Assembly: GCA_964613675.1 (NCBI GenBank)
Contig: CAZTIH010000061.1
Coordinates: 1 to 14,524 of the forward strand
Direction of reading: 5' to 3'
DNA from: DAIUCA01 sp964613675
Lineage (GTDB): Bacteria; Pseudomonadota; Gammaproteobacteria; Competibacterales; Competibacteraceae
Length of the DNA stretch: 14,524 bases
Shown here: piece by piece, positions 1-7,164 of the stretch
How the letters are laid out: the number at the start of each line of letters is the position of its first letter
How positions within the stretch are numbered: position 1 is the first letter of the stretch
Notes under the pieces: model-generated
Databases searched by the model: none
The model's input: the letters and a program-made list of their open reading frames with translations, nothing else
Told to the model about the DNA's origin: nothing
Translations under genes and position numbers: made by a program

Positions 1-2245
1 CCCGAAAATCCTCTTTTACGGCGTTAAACATGACCAAATGCGTCAAGTTAGGCGTCAAATCAAAGCGAAATCCGCCACGCCATAAATTTCGCCGATCCGC
101 TAATTGTTCAATGCGCACAGGGTCTTCGGGGTATAAAAAGTTTTGCCGAATGTCCCCAAATTCTCGGCGTCCGTAGCGGTACTCAAAATGGGCCTTAAAC
201 TCTGTGAATGGTTGCCATTGCAGCGTGGCGTTCCCCAAATCGCGTTCTCGTGGACTGTTATCGCTCGGGTTGCGGGTTTGGTGGTGAAACTGCCCCAAGC
301 TAAACGCGAACTGATCGTATAGCCCGCCGACCACTAAATCATTTCCCCAGGTCTCGGCATTTCCCAGAATCGCGTTGGCCATCAGCGCAAGCCCATTGCG
401 GTTAAATAGGGCGTTGTATTCGTTGTAACCTGGCTGCGATGGCCCCGCACCGCGCAGAATTCCCAAATCGGTTTCACTCACCTGCGGGGGCAGCAGATTG
501 AGGCGCAGCGGTTGCAGCAGTTGAGATTTGAGCAGTTCACTCGCCCGCGAAACCTCGTGGCGGTCCCGAAACCCATAGGCATCTGATAAAAGTCGATGTG
601 CGACATCGCTACGAGGATCGTCGGCCAGCGCATCCAAGCCCTGTAGCAACATGAGGTCGTAGAACCCCAATTCCCCATAAATACGGCCAATATGCGCACT
701 ACGGGCAGCGCTATCCTGATCCAGCAATAGGCGCGACCGATACACGCCGCGTTGGTCGTTCAAATGGTGGGCTTGAATCGCTTCTTCGAGGGCAGTAACG
801 GGTTGATTTTCCAACAGTTCTACAAGCGATTGATAAAACCAAGGGGTGGGATCATTGGGATCGCGTTCTTTTGCCAGGGCATATTGTTCACGCGCTAACC
901 CGTAACGATATTCCTCAAAATAAGCCTTCCCTAAATAACTACGCAGGAGCGCGTGATTGGGGTCGAGCGCTGTGGCGATTTCGAGGAACTCCCGCCCTCT
1001 CACGAGATTACCGCGTCGAATCTGTATCAATCCCAAACCCAGCGGGGCCAATGGGTCGCCTCCATCGTATTGCGTTGCGGTTTGAAAGGCGGTTTCGGCC
1101 TGAGCAAGTTCTAACAGGGCCAACTTGACGAACCCCAGTGCCAAGTAACTGCGCGCGATGGCGGGAGCGAGTTGGAGGGCCTCTTGGGCAATGCGATCGG
1201 CAAGGCGTAATTGACCGTCCATAAGATAAAGTTCGGATAAGCGGGCTTTAGCTAAACCGCTGGTTTCATCGAGTGCGACGGCCTGTTGAGCCGCTTGAAT
1301 GGCCTCGTTAATCGCCATCTGCTGTTGCAGAAGATAGCTTTGTGCGATCCACACAGCGGCTTCATGAGGCGACTGTTGCAGAGCACTTTGCAATGTGGTC
1401 TGTGCTGCTCCTGTTTCACCCAACACGAGTTGAATCACTGCCTTCATAGCTGATGCAACGCCATCATGAGGGATTTTACGGAGTTCGGTACGCGCATCAT
1501 CGACCCGTCCCACCCGTAGCAGAATATCTGCACGCAGCAAAATCGCTGCATCAGAATCGATTCCATCAAGACGCTGTAACGCAGAAATAAAATCCGATTG
1601 GCGATAGGTGACGAGCGCGGGTTGCAGCACAGGGCCTTGGAAGCGGGTGTCGTCGAGGCGGAGCGTAGGGGGGTAATGGACGGCCCAGGTGACGGCTTGT
1701 TGCGATGAAACCGTCAACACGCGCAAAGGTTGGTCGGCGACTGCGAGCGCACTTTGACCCTGTGTGAGTATCGCTTGGCTGAGGGGCGTATCAACTTGAA
1801 CCTGGCCTTCTGCGACCCATAGCTGGCTTTGTTGGTCATTGACGGTAATCGCGAATTCGGTGCCATCGACGGCGGCATTCAAGAAAGGCGTCTGAACGCG
1901 GAGGGAACGGGGCGTTCGGGTGAAGAGGTTAAGTGCCCCCTGCAACAATCCAAACCAGCCACTTGGGGCGTCGGGCAAAGTAAATACACTGTTGGGACCT
2001 AATCGCACGACGCTACTATCTTCGAGTAACCGTACGGCGGCGCGTCCAGCAGAACTCACTTGGAGTCGATCGCCAGCGCAGAGCGGAGCATTCAGGGATA
2101 ACGGAGGGGATTGGGCTACTCGAAAGACTTGCCCTTCGAGTGCGACCAGGTAAGCGACGGGGTTTGTGCAGCCCCATGCAGTGTTTGGCGCGATGCTGAG
2201 GAGCATAGGGATCAATATTCCATAAAAACTCATCAAGCTACGCAT
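1..2245 (-). CDS. FecR-TPR-beta-barrel outer-membrane protein (partial, C-terminus beyond left edge)
   Basis: My own reverse-strand translation gives 748 codons without a stop, running off the left edge. Residues 1-25 look like a signal peptide (MRSLMSFYGILIPMLLSIAP, then NTAWG). About residues 30-150 read as a FecR-like periplasmic domain: a VALEGQVFRV start, LCAGDRLQVSSAGRAAVRLL, RLGPNSVF, and AAVDGTEFAI before VAEGQVQV. About residues 210-540 are helical TPR-like repeats with A/L/Y spacing (for example SYLALGFVKLALLELAQAET and SYLGKAYFEEYRYGLAREQY). A linker near residue 570 (ASELLKSQLLQPLRLNLLPP) leads into alternating aromatic/polar strands typical of an outer-membrane barrel (LVVGGLYDQFAFSLGQFHHQ, FKAHFEYRYGRREFGDIRQN). 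I recall this FecR-TPR-barrel layout from other proteobacterial proteins, but no function is established that I know of. ATG at 2245 is the first start; TTGGAG lies about 12 bases upstream, a rather long spacing. The gene is divergent from flhF. Confidence 0.75.
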   Translation of the reverse strand, partial: MRSLMSFYGILIPMLLSIAPNTAWGCTNPVAYLVALEGQVFRVAQSPPLSLNAPLCAGDRLQVSSAGRAAVRLLEDSSVVRLGPNSVFTLPDAPSGWFGLLQGALNLFTRTPRSLRVQTPFLNAAVDGTEFAITVNDQQSQLWVAEGQVQVDTPLSQAILTQGQSALAVADQPLRVLTVSSQQAVTWAVHYPPTLRLDDTRFQGPVLQPALVTYRQSDFISALQRLDGIDSDAAILLRADILLRVGRVDDARTELRKIPHDGVASAMKAVIQLVLGETGAAQTTLQSALQQSPHEAAVWIAQSYLLQQQMAINEAIQAAQQAVALDETSGLAKARLSELYLMDGQLRLADRIAQEALQLAPAIARSYLALGFVKLALLELAQAETAFQTATQYDGGDPLAPLGLGLIQIRRGNLVRGREFLEIATALDPNHALLRSYLGKAYFEEYRYGLAREQYALAKERDPNDPTPWFYQSLVELLENQPVTALEEAIQAHHLNDQRGVYRSRLLLDQDSAARSAHIGRIYGELGFYDLMLLQGLDALADDPRSDVAHRLLSDAYGFRDRHEVSRASELLKSQLLQPLRLNLLPPQVSETDLGILRGAGPSQPGYNEYNALFNRNGLALMANAILGNAETWGNDLVVGGLYDQFAFSLGQFHHQTRNPSDNSPRERDLGNATLQWQPFTEFKAHFEYRYGRREFGDIRQNFLYPEDPVRIEQLADRRNLWRGGFRFDLTPNLTHLVMFNAVKEDFR

Positions 2246-2444
2246 GGCGTCGAGATACTCCAAGTAATGGCCAGTAAGATTTTTTCATTTTGCCCAAAAT
2301 CCTATTTCCAGGGAAAAATTCAATGTCGCCAACTTTAGAATGGCTTTCTCAAATGTTTGTTTTTCCAATCAAATTTTTGTGAAAGTAATTATCGTAGGGC
2401 TAGGGGATAAAAACGCTTATTTCACCTCCTCAGCCTTCAGATGA

Positions 2445-2458
2445 GTCAAAAAAATGAC
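2445..2458 (+). promoter_or_regulatory. FleQ-like operator upstream of flhF
   Basis: The 14-mer GTCAAAAAAATGAC is a perfect GTCA/TGAC inverted repeat with a six-A centre. It has the same length and half-sites as the FleQ box described in Pseudomonas aeruginosa (GTCA-N-TAAA-T-TGAC type). It lies about 20 bases upstream of the -24 element, centred near -51 of the inferred start. FleQ is the sigma-54 activator of polar flagellar genes, so the site fits the operon it precedes. The central A-run differs from the consensus, so I treat this as a good candidate rather than proven. Confidence 0.55.
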
Positions 2459-2476
2459 GAGAAGAGGTATCTTTTT

Positions 2477-2492
2477 TGGAACAACCGTTGCT
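2477..2492 (+). promoter_or_regulatory. Sigma-54 (RpoN) promoter of flhF operon
   Basis: TGGAAC-AACCG-TTGCT matches the -24/-12 consensus TGGCAC-N5-TTGCA. The GG at 2478-2479 and GC at 2490-2491 have the exact required offset of 12 bases. Transcription should start near 2503, giving a leader of about 42 bases before the flhF ATG. Sigma-54 control of flhF is known for polar flagella. Confidence 0.8.
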
Positions 2493-2544
2493 TAAGACTT
2501 GGCGTTATCGGCGTGGCCTAAATGTCACTTAAGGAGTTTCCCTC

Positions 2545-3957
2545 ATGATCGTAAAGCGCATCACCGCCGCCACTATCCGCGATGCTATGCGCGAGGTGCG
2601 GGCAGCCCTAGGTTCACAAGCGGTTATCTTGTCCACCCGTCCAACGGAAGAGGGCATCGAGGTCATCGCCGCGCTCGAACAGGAAGAAGAGGAATCGAGC
2701 ACGGAAGAATCGCCACCTGAAACTGCCCGCTCATTTGCAGACTTCGTCCAATCCGTTCAAAACGCGAAACCCCCAACAGCGTCAGCGCCAAAGCCCGCGT
2801 TGCCTAAACCCCGTGAAGCCCCCTCGTTACCCGCAGTGGATCCGGGGCGTACGCGTGTGAGCAGCAATTTATCGCCTGATGCCGTAAAAGCCCTACTCGC
2901 CAAAGAAATGGCGGCCCGTCCCCTCTCTACGACGACCTTACCGACAAAACCCAGTCGTTCTGCCGAGAAGCCCCGCGAATTGCCTCGCGAATCGCCGCGT
3001 TCAGTGCCGAAAAGCGAAGCCTCTACCGTCAACGATCCGTCACTTTCCCGTCTCCATGAAGAAATGCGGGCGCTGCATCAGTTGGTGAAAGAGCAGTTAC
3101 CGGGATTTGCGTGGGGGGAGCTTGCGCGTAAACAACCTCATCGTGCCCAACTTTTGGGGCGTTTATTTGCGTTGGGAATGATGCCTGAGCTGGCATTGGC
3201 CCTAGTTGACCAAACTGATTCGCAGGATAGTGAAGTGGCTTATTATCAAGTCCTTGCCAAGCTCGCCGACGGTCTGAGCACAACCCAAGACGACATTCTG
3301 CAACAAGGGGGGGTTGTCGCATTGATTGGCCCGACGGGGGTTGGGAAAACAACAACAGTAGCGAAACTAGCGGCGCGTTACGCATTGCGGCACGGCCCTG
3401 GGCAGGTTGCCCTGATTACGACGGATGGCTATCGGATTGGGGCCTTTGAACAACTCAACACTTATGGATTAATTTTGAAAATTCCTGTGCGGTTGGCAGC
3501 CGACGAAGCGGCACTGCGTAGTGCCTTAGATGAATTTGAGCATCGCCCCCTGGTGTTGATTGACACGGCAGGCATGAGTCAACGCGATGTTCGTTTAGCA
3601 GCTCAACTCGCACTCATTGAGAAACCCGCTGTACGTCGTTATCTCGTGTTAGCGGCGAATGCCCAGACGGCCTGTTTAGAGGAAGCTATTAATGCCTTCA
3701 AGGCGCCTTTACATGGCTGTATTCTCACTAAACTCGATGAAGCCTCGCAGTTAGGAGGCGCTTTATCCATGCTCTATCGTCACCAAATCCCGGCAGCTTA
3801 TCTCACGGATGGGCAACGGGTGCCTGAAGAAATTTACCCCGCCCAAATCGAAAGTTTGTTGCAATGGGCTGAACGTTTGACTAACACGCAACCACCTACT
3901 ATTCCCGAACACCTTGCCCTGACCTTTGGAACCGGAGTCAGCCATGTCGCCATGTGA
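2545..3957 (+). CDS. flhF: Flagellar biosynthesis GTPase FlhF
   Basis: FlhF is an SRP-type GTPase that places and numbers polar flagella at the inner face of the pole. The 470-residue protein starts with the typical FlhF N-terminus (MIVKRITAATIRDAMREVRA). A long, low-complexity, Pro/Ser/Lys-rich linker follows (about residues 50-170), then a helical N domain and the NG GTPase domain. The nucleotide-binding motifs are intact: GPTGVGKT at 262-269, DTAG at 340-343 and TKLD at 395-398, with the SRP-type TTDGYRIGAFEQL between G1 and G3. AAGGAG eight bases before the ATG fixes the start. It is the first gene of a four-gene operon behind a sigma-54 promoter and overlaps flhG by 14 bases. flhA, which normally precedes it, is absent here. 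Confidence 0.96.
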   Translation: MIVKRITAATIRDAMREVRAALGSQAVILSTRPTEEGIEVIAALEQEEEESSTEESPPETARSFADFVQSVQNAKPPTASAPKPALPKPREAPSLPAVDPGRTRVSSNLSPDAVKALLAKEMAARPLSTTTLPTKPSRSAEKPRELPRESPRSVPKSEASTVNDPSLSRLHEEMRALHQLVKEQLPGFAWGELARKQPHRAQLLGRLFALGMMPELALALVDQTDSQDSEVAYYQVLAKLADGLSTTQDDILQQGGVVALIGPTGVGKTTTVAKLAARYALRHGPGQVALITTDGYRIGAFEQLNTYGLILKIPVRLAADEAALRSALDEFEHRPLVLIDTAGMSQRDVRLAAQLALIEKPAVRRYLVLAANAQTACLEEAINAFKAPLHGCILTKLDEASQLGGALSMLYRHQIPAAYLTDGQRVPEEIYPAQIESLLQWAERLTNTQPPTIPEHLALTFGTGVSHVAM

Positions 3958-4798
3958 ACCTCGTGACCCGACGTTACCCGTTCGAGCTATTTGCGTTGCA
4001 AGTGGTAAGGGCGGAGTAGGGAAAAGTCACATTAGCGTAAACCTTGCGCTTGCCCTCGCCCGCAAAGGCCAACAAGTCATGTTATTTGATGCCGATTTAG
4101 GGCTTGCGAATGTCGATGTCATTTTAGGATTGCAAGTCAATCACACCTTAGCGCATGTATTGCACGGGGAATGCACCCTTGAGGAAGCCATTATCCCCGG
4201 GCCGTTTGGCGTCAGAATTGTGCCGGCAAGTTCGGGGGTACGACAGATGGCGAATTTAGGCGTTGAAGAATGCGGCGGATTAGTGAGTGCATTCAGTGAG
4301 TTACGCGATCTCCCCGATGTATTGATTGTCGATTTAGCGGCGGGGATTTCGGAAGCCGTCGTGACATTTTGCCGCGCTTCACATGATGTCGTCGTGGTGG
4401 TTTGCGATGAACCCACCGCCCTTGCCGATGCGTATGCCCTAATTAAGGTGTTGAGTCGGGATCACCAGGTGCAGCGATTCCACATTTTAGCCAACCGCAT
4501 TCAATCCCATCAGGATGGTCGCGCATTATTTAGCAAACTCGTGAAGGTGACCGACCAATTTTTGGATGTGACCCTGGATTACATGGGTGAAGTGCCCGAG
4601 GATCCGCAGATTTCTAAGGCACTTAAAGATCAGCGGGCTTTGATGGAGCTTTATCCGAGCAGTCGGGCGGCGGAGGCTTTTAGACGGTTAGCGGCGCAAA
4701 TTGATCGCTGGCCCCTGCGCACCACGCCAAGCGGTCATGTGCAGTTTTTTGTCGAGCGCTTGGTGCAACATTTTTCTGAGGAAGCAACGCAGCCATGA
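3944..4798 (+). CDS. flhG: Flagellar number regulator FlhG (FleN/MinD-like ATPase)
   Basis: FlhG is a ParA/MinD-family ATPase that works against FlhF to limit the number of flagella; in pseudomonads (FleN) it also restrains FleQ. The deviant Walker A is SGKGGVGKS with lysines 22 and 27. DADLGLANVDVILGL is the typical family motif, and VDLAAGISE is the switch II region. The C-terminus ends in an amphipathic stretch (VQFFVERLVQHF) fitting a membrane-targeting helix. I chose ATG 3944 (284 residues) because CGGAG sits six bases upstream; the frame also allows an upstream TTG at 3926 with poorer support. It overlaps flhF by 14 bases and fliA by four (ATGA), indicating translational coupling. I see no DQAxxLR-type motif before the ATPase fold. 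Confidence 0.95.
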   Translation: MSPCEPRDPTLPVRAICVASGKGGVGKSHISVNLALALARKGQQVMLFDADLGLANVDVILGLQVNHTLAHVLHGECTLEEAIIPGPFGVRIVPASSGVRQMANLGVEECGGLVSAFSELRDLPDVLIVDLAAGISEAVVTFCRASHDVVVVVCDEPTALADAYALIKVLSRDHQVQRFHILANRIQSHQDGRALFSKLVKVTDQFLDVTLDYMGEVPEDPQISKALKDQRALMELYPSSRAAEAFRRLAAQIDRWPLRTTPSGHVQFFVERLVQHFSEEATQP

Positions 4799-5544
4799 GT
4801 ACCGCAAGCCTCAATGCTTACACCAGCCCGACGACGGCTTCTGATGATCTCAACACGCTAGTCACGCGCTACGCTCCCCTCGTCAAACGCATTGCTCACC
4901 ATTTGGCGGGGCGTTTGCCGGCGTCCGTGCAAATCGACGATCTCATTCAAGCAGGCATGATGGGGTTGCTTGAGGCCATTCGTCGTTTCGATCCTTCCCA
5001 AGGCGCGGCGTTTGAGACTTTTGCTGAGTGGCGCATTCGCGGGACGATGTTGGATGAGTTACGACGGGGCGATTGGGCACCGCGTTCTGTTCATCGTCGT
5101 GCGCGGGAAGTGACGGCGGCCATTGCACGGGTAGAGTCGCGATTGGGGCAGGAAGCGCGAGAAACCGATATTGCCGATGAAATGGGCTTATCTTTAGCGG
5201 ATTACCAGAATGTTTTGATGGATTTGCGGGGACAAAAAGTGCTGTCCCTCGACCAGACGAATGAGGCAGGAGAGGATGTCCTTTCCCAATTGGAGAGTCC
5301 ACAACCCGATCCCTTGCAGAATGCGTTACGCCAGAATTTGCTGGAATCCTTAGTCAGTGCCATAGATTTGTTGCCTGAGCGCGAAAAATTGGTGTTGTCG
5401 TTGTACTACGATGAAGGACTGAATTTGAAAGAGATTGGTGCCGTGTTACGGGTGAGTGAATCGCGAGTGAGTCAACTCCATAGCCAAGCCCTTGCCCGAC
5501 TCCGCGCCCGTACCCGCGACCATTGGCATGAATGTAATCCCTAA
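4795..5544 (+). CDS. fliA: RNA polymerase sigma factor FliA (sigma-28)
   Basis: This is the alternative sigma factor for late flagellar, motility and chemotaxis genes. The 249 residues match the family length. Region 2 reads IDDLIQAGMMGLLEAIRRFD...FETFAEWRIRGTMLDELR, followed by the FliA hallmark GDWAPRSVHRRAREV. Region 3 is around ETDIADEMGLSLADY. Region 4 is LPEREKLVLSLYYDEGLNLK with the helix-turn-helix EIGAVLRVSESRVSQLHSQA. The start codon shares ATGA with the end of flhG, so it is translationally coupled; the nearest GAGGA lies about 12 bases upstream, so the Shine-Dalgarno is weak. In many gammaproteobacteria fliA is followed by cheY-Z-A-B before motCD; here motA follows directly. Confidence 0.97.
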   Translation: MSTASLNAYTSPTTASDDLNTLVTRYAPLVKRIAHHLAGRLPASVQIDDLIQAGMMGLLEAIRRFDPSQGAAFETFAEWRIRGTMLDELRRGDWAPRSVHRRAREVTAAIARVESRLGQEARETDIADEMGLSLADYQNVLMDLRGQKVLSLDQTNEAGEDVLSQLESPQPDPLQNALRQNLLESLVSAIDLLPEREKLVLSLYYDEGLNLKEIGAVLRVSESRVSQLHSQALARLRARTRDHWHECNP

Positions 5545-6373
5545 CCGCGTTAAATCCGAACGGCCTAAAATTCCCCTTTCCCCCGCTCGTCCCTCACAAA
5601 TCACGCCGACACCTTTGCCAGGGCGTCGGCTGGATGGACTGACTTTTGTGGGGTTAGCCGTCGCTTTCGGAGCGGTAGGTTGGGGTCAACAATTTGACGG
5701 TGGGGAGCTTGCCCAACTATTTAACTTGCCGGCGCTGATTGTGGTCTTGGGCGGGACGGTCGGGGCGATGCTACTGCAAGTTTCGTGGTCAACCCTCTGG
5801 TGGACGCTTAAACGTTTATCTTGGCTATGGTTTCCGCCGACGTTCTCACATGAAGCGACCTTTGAGCGGCTTTTGCAGTGGAGCCAAATTGCTCGTAGCG
5901 AGGGGTTAATTGGGCTTGAAAATCTTATTGACGACGAACGCGATCCATTCGCAAAACGGGCATTGCAACTGCTGGCGCAAGGCTGTGAACCCGATGATGT
6001 GCGTTATGCGTTAGAAATTTACCTCAACAACCGCGAATTACAGGAAATGCGTGCTGTACAGGTGCTCGAAAGTATGGGCGGGTATGCGCCAACGATTAGT
6101 TTGATTGGGGCCGTGTTGGGGTTAATTCAAGCTATGAACAAGATGGATGGGGGGCGTGCCGAATTAGGGGCGGGGATTGCGGCGGCGTTTGTCGCGACTA
6201 TTTACGGCGTGGGTTTGGCCAATATGGTTTGTATCCCAATGGCAAATAAACTCAAAAGTCTAATTCAACGCCAATCCTTACGGGATGAGATGGTGATTGA
6301 AGGGGCCTTAGCCATCGCACAAAACGATAATCCACGGCATGTTGCGATTAAATTGCAAGGATTTTTGCCCTAA
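5528..6373 (+). CDS. motA: Flagellar motor stator protein MotA (MotC/PomA type)
   Basis: This is the A subunit of the ion-driven flagellar stator in the inner membrane. It has four hydrophobic segments: LTFVGLAVAFGAVGW, ALIVVLGGTVGAMLLQV, TISLIGAVLGLIQAM, and GIAAAFVATIYGVGLANMVC. The MESMGGYAPT-like turn before the third segment and the ATIYGVGLANM-IPMANKLK end resemble PomA/MotC more than E. coli MotA. A cytoplasmic loop with charged residues (DDERDPFAKRALQLL) lies between segments 2 and 3. ATG 5528 gives 281 residues, including about 35 proline-rich residues before the first membrane segment, more than most relatives have. I see no good Shine-Dalgarno; the gene overlaps fliA by 17 bases and is probably translated by coupling. 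No motB partner follows; the nif terminator begins five bases later. Confidence 0.93.
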   Translation: MNVIPNRVKSERPKIPLSPARPSQITPTPLPGRRLDGLTFVGLAVAFGAVGWGQQFDGGELAQLFNLPALIVVLGGTVGAMLLQVSWSTLWWTLKRLSWLWFPPTFSHEATFERLLQWSQIARSEGLIGLENLIDDERDPFAKRALQLLAQGCEPDDVRYALEIYLNNRELQEMRAVQVLESMGGYAPTISLIGAVLGLIQAMNKMDGGRAELGAGIAAAFVATIYGVGLANMVCIPMANKLKSLIQRQSLRDEMVIEGALAIAQNDNPRHVAIKLQGFLP

Positions 6374-6377
6374 AAAA

Positions 6378-6414
6378 ACCGCTCTCCAATCAAGTAATGA
6401 TTGTAAAGAGCGGT
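6378..6414 (-). terminator. Rho-independent terminator of the nif operon
   Basis: An 8-bp outer stem (ACCGCTCT/AGAGCGGT) encloses a second 6-bp stem (CAATCA/TGATTG) around an AGTAA loop. On the minus strand the hairpin is followed at once by seven T (6372-6378 are A on the plus strand). The orientation fits the last ferredoxin gene, which ends at 6453. The hairpin begins five bases after the motA stop and could also slow the convergent motA transcript, although no T-run follows on that strand. Confidence 0.9.
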
Positions 6415-6452
6415 CAGTAAACTAGCGTAAATCCTTTACTAATGGGTGATTT

Positions 6453-6800
6453 CTAGTATTCAACTAAAATATCTTCATCCCGAACGATAAATTGGCAAGC
6501 TAAACGCCATTGGACGGGAATGTCGGTAACTTCAAGGTTTTCTAATTCTTCTTTAGAAAGTTTACCTTTTTGGCGTAAAACTTCGATTTCTTTGTCCGTA
6601 ATGCGGCCGCACATCATCTTATTTTTTTGCAAGGGCGTGATTTTGATGAGGCAAGTTCCGCAATTTCCATCGCTACAATCGAACTGGATCGGAATACGAT
6701 GCTCTTTGGCAATTTTAAGCACCGTTTCAGTATGGCTACCCGCAACAGCGTAAACCGTTTTGTCTTTGTATTCGGGATTGGAAAAAGTAATTAAGGGCAT
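6453..6800 (-). CDS. Plant-type [2Fe-2S] ferredoxin, long variant, last gene of nif operon
   Basis: A soluble 115-residue electron carrier with the plant-type pattern: Cys42, Cys47 and Cys50 (FDCSDGNCGTC), plus the distal ligand Cys102 in RLACQF. The gap between Cys50 and Cys102 is longer than in the neighbouring ferredoxin (51 against 34 intervening residues). It contains a charged helix (EVLRQKGKLSKEELENLE) and an extra Cys64 (KMMCGRITD). AAGGA eight bases before the ATG supports the start. It lies 15 bases after the other ferredoxin gene. From context it probably passes electrons to a nitrogen-fixation enzyme, NifB or the flavodiiron protein; which one cannot be read from sequence. It ends 39 bases before the operon terminator. 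Confidence 0.88.
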   Translation of the reverse strand: MPLITFSNPEYKDKTVYAVAGSHTETVLKIAKEHRIPIQFDCSDGNCGTCLIKITPLQKNKMMCGRITDKEIEVLRQKGKLSKEELENLEVTDIPVQWRLACQFIVRDEDILVEY

Positions 6801-6815
6801 GATGAGATTCCTTAC

Positions 6816-7100
6816 TTAAACGGGTTTAATAATGCAATCGCCAAGGATTTGGGCCTGGCAAGCGAGACGGTAATGACGACCTGCCATGTTTTCGCGCAGA
6901 ATTTTGGTTTCGAGCACGGAGGGTTCACTCAAATTGTTCCAGCCTTCTTCGACCTTCATCATGCAAGTTCCGCAATCGCCTTCGCGGCAACCGTACACAA
7001 TCGCTGAACCGACCCGTTCGGAGAGTTCGATGACGCGCGTGCCCGCTGGAACAGAAACTGTAACATTAATATCGGTAAAGGTTACATTGGCTTTAGGCAT
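6816..7100 (-). CDS. Plant-type [2Fe-2S] ferredoxin in nif operon
   Basis: A small (94-residue) soluble electron carrier. The cluster ligands are Cys38, Cys43 and Cys46 (YGCREGDCGTC) and Cys81 (RLACQA), the standard CX4CX2C...C arrangement. A further Cys89 near the end is not expected to be a ligand. GAGGA eight bases before the ATG supports the start. It is paired with the longer ferredoxin gene 15 bases downstream and separated from the flavodiiron gene upstream by 64 bases that include a terminator-like hairpin. The pair may therefore be expressed at a lower level than nifB. FdxD/FesI-like ferredoxins occur in nif clusters of other diazotrophs; the exact partner is unknown. Confidence 0.9.
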   Translation of the reverse strand: MPKANVTFTDINVTVSVPAGTRVIELSERVGSAIVYGCREGDCGTCMMKVEEGWNNLSEPSVLETKILRENMAGRHYRLACQAQILGDCIIKPV

Positions 7101-7124
7101 ATTCTAAATCCTCGTTTTGTGATT

Positions 7125-7144
7125 AAAAAAGCCGGTAAACCGGC
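7125..7144 (-). terminator. Intra-operon terminator-like hairpin before the [2Fe-2S] ferredoxin pair
   Basis: Read on the minus strand, GCCGG-TTTA-CCGGC is a perfect all-GC 5-bp stem followed by TTTTTT. It lies 20 bases after the flavodiiron stop codon and 24 bases before the next gene. It has the form of an intrinsic terminator but the stem is short, so partial read-through is likely. I see no promoter in the few bases after it. Confidence 0.72.
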
Positions 7145-7164
7145 AGAATTGCCTGCGTGAGTGG

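Larger units (their letters stand above)
2246..2544. other. Divergent intergenic region, FecR-TPR gene / flhF
   Basis: This is about 300 bases between two divergent genes. The half near flhF holds the FleQ-like palindrome and the sigma-54 promoter listed separately. The AT-rich half near the FecR-TPR gene shows no convincing -35/-10 pair on the minus strand. I see no RNA gene or coding sequence; the short plus-strand frame across 2111-2338 mostly overlaps the FecR-TPR gene and has no family features. Confidence 0.6.

Noticed and set aside
871..1128. Plus-strand open frame of 85 codons
   Set aside because: It lies wholly opposite the FecR-TPR gene, has no family features and follows codon bias of the opposite strand.
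2401..2410. GGGGATAA resembling the -10 part of a sigma-28 (FliA) promoter upstream of flhF
   Set aside because: No TAAA-type -35 element lies 11 bases upstream; the nearest A-rich stretch has the wrong spacing.
2424..2469. Imperfect inverted repeat ACCTCCTC...GAAGAGGT around the FleQ-like box
   Set aside because: The stem has a mismatch and a long, asymmetric interior, with no T-run or known riboswitch core; it is probably chance.
3029..3385. Minus-strand open frame of 118 codons
   Set aside because: It is antisense to flhF, including its GTP-binding loop; no recognisable domain.
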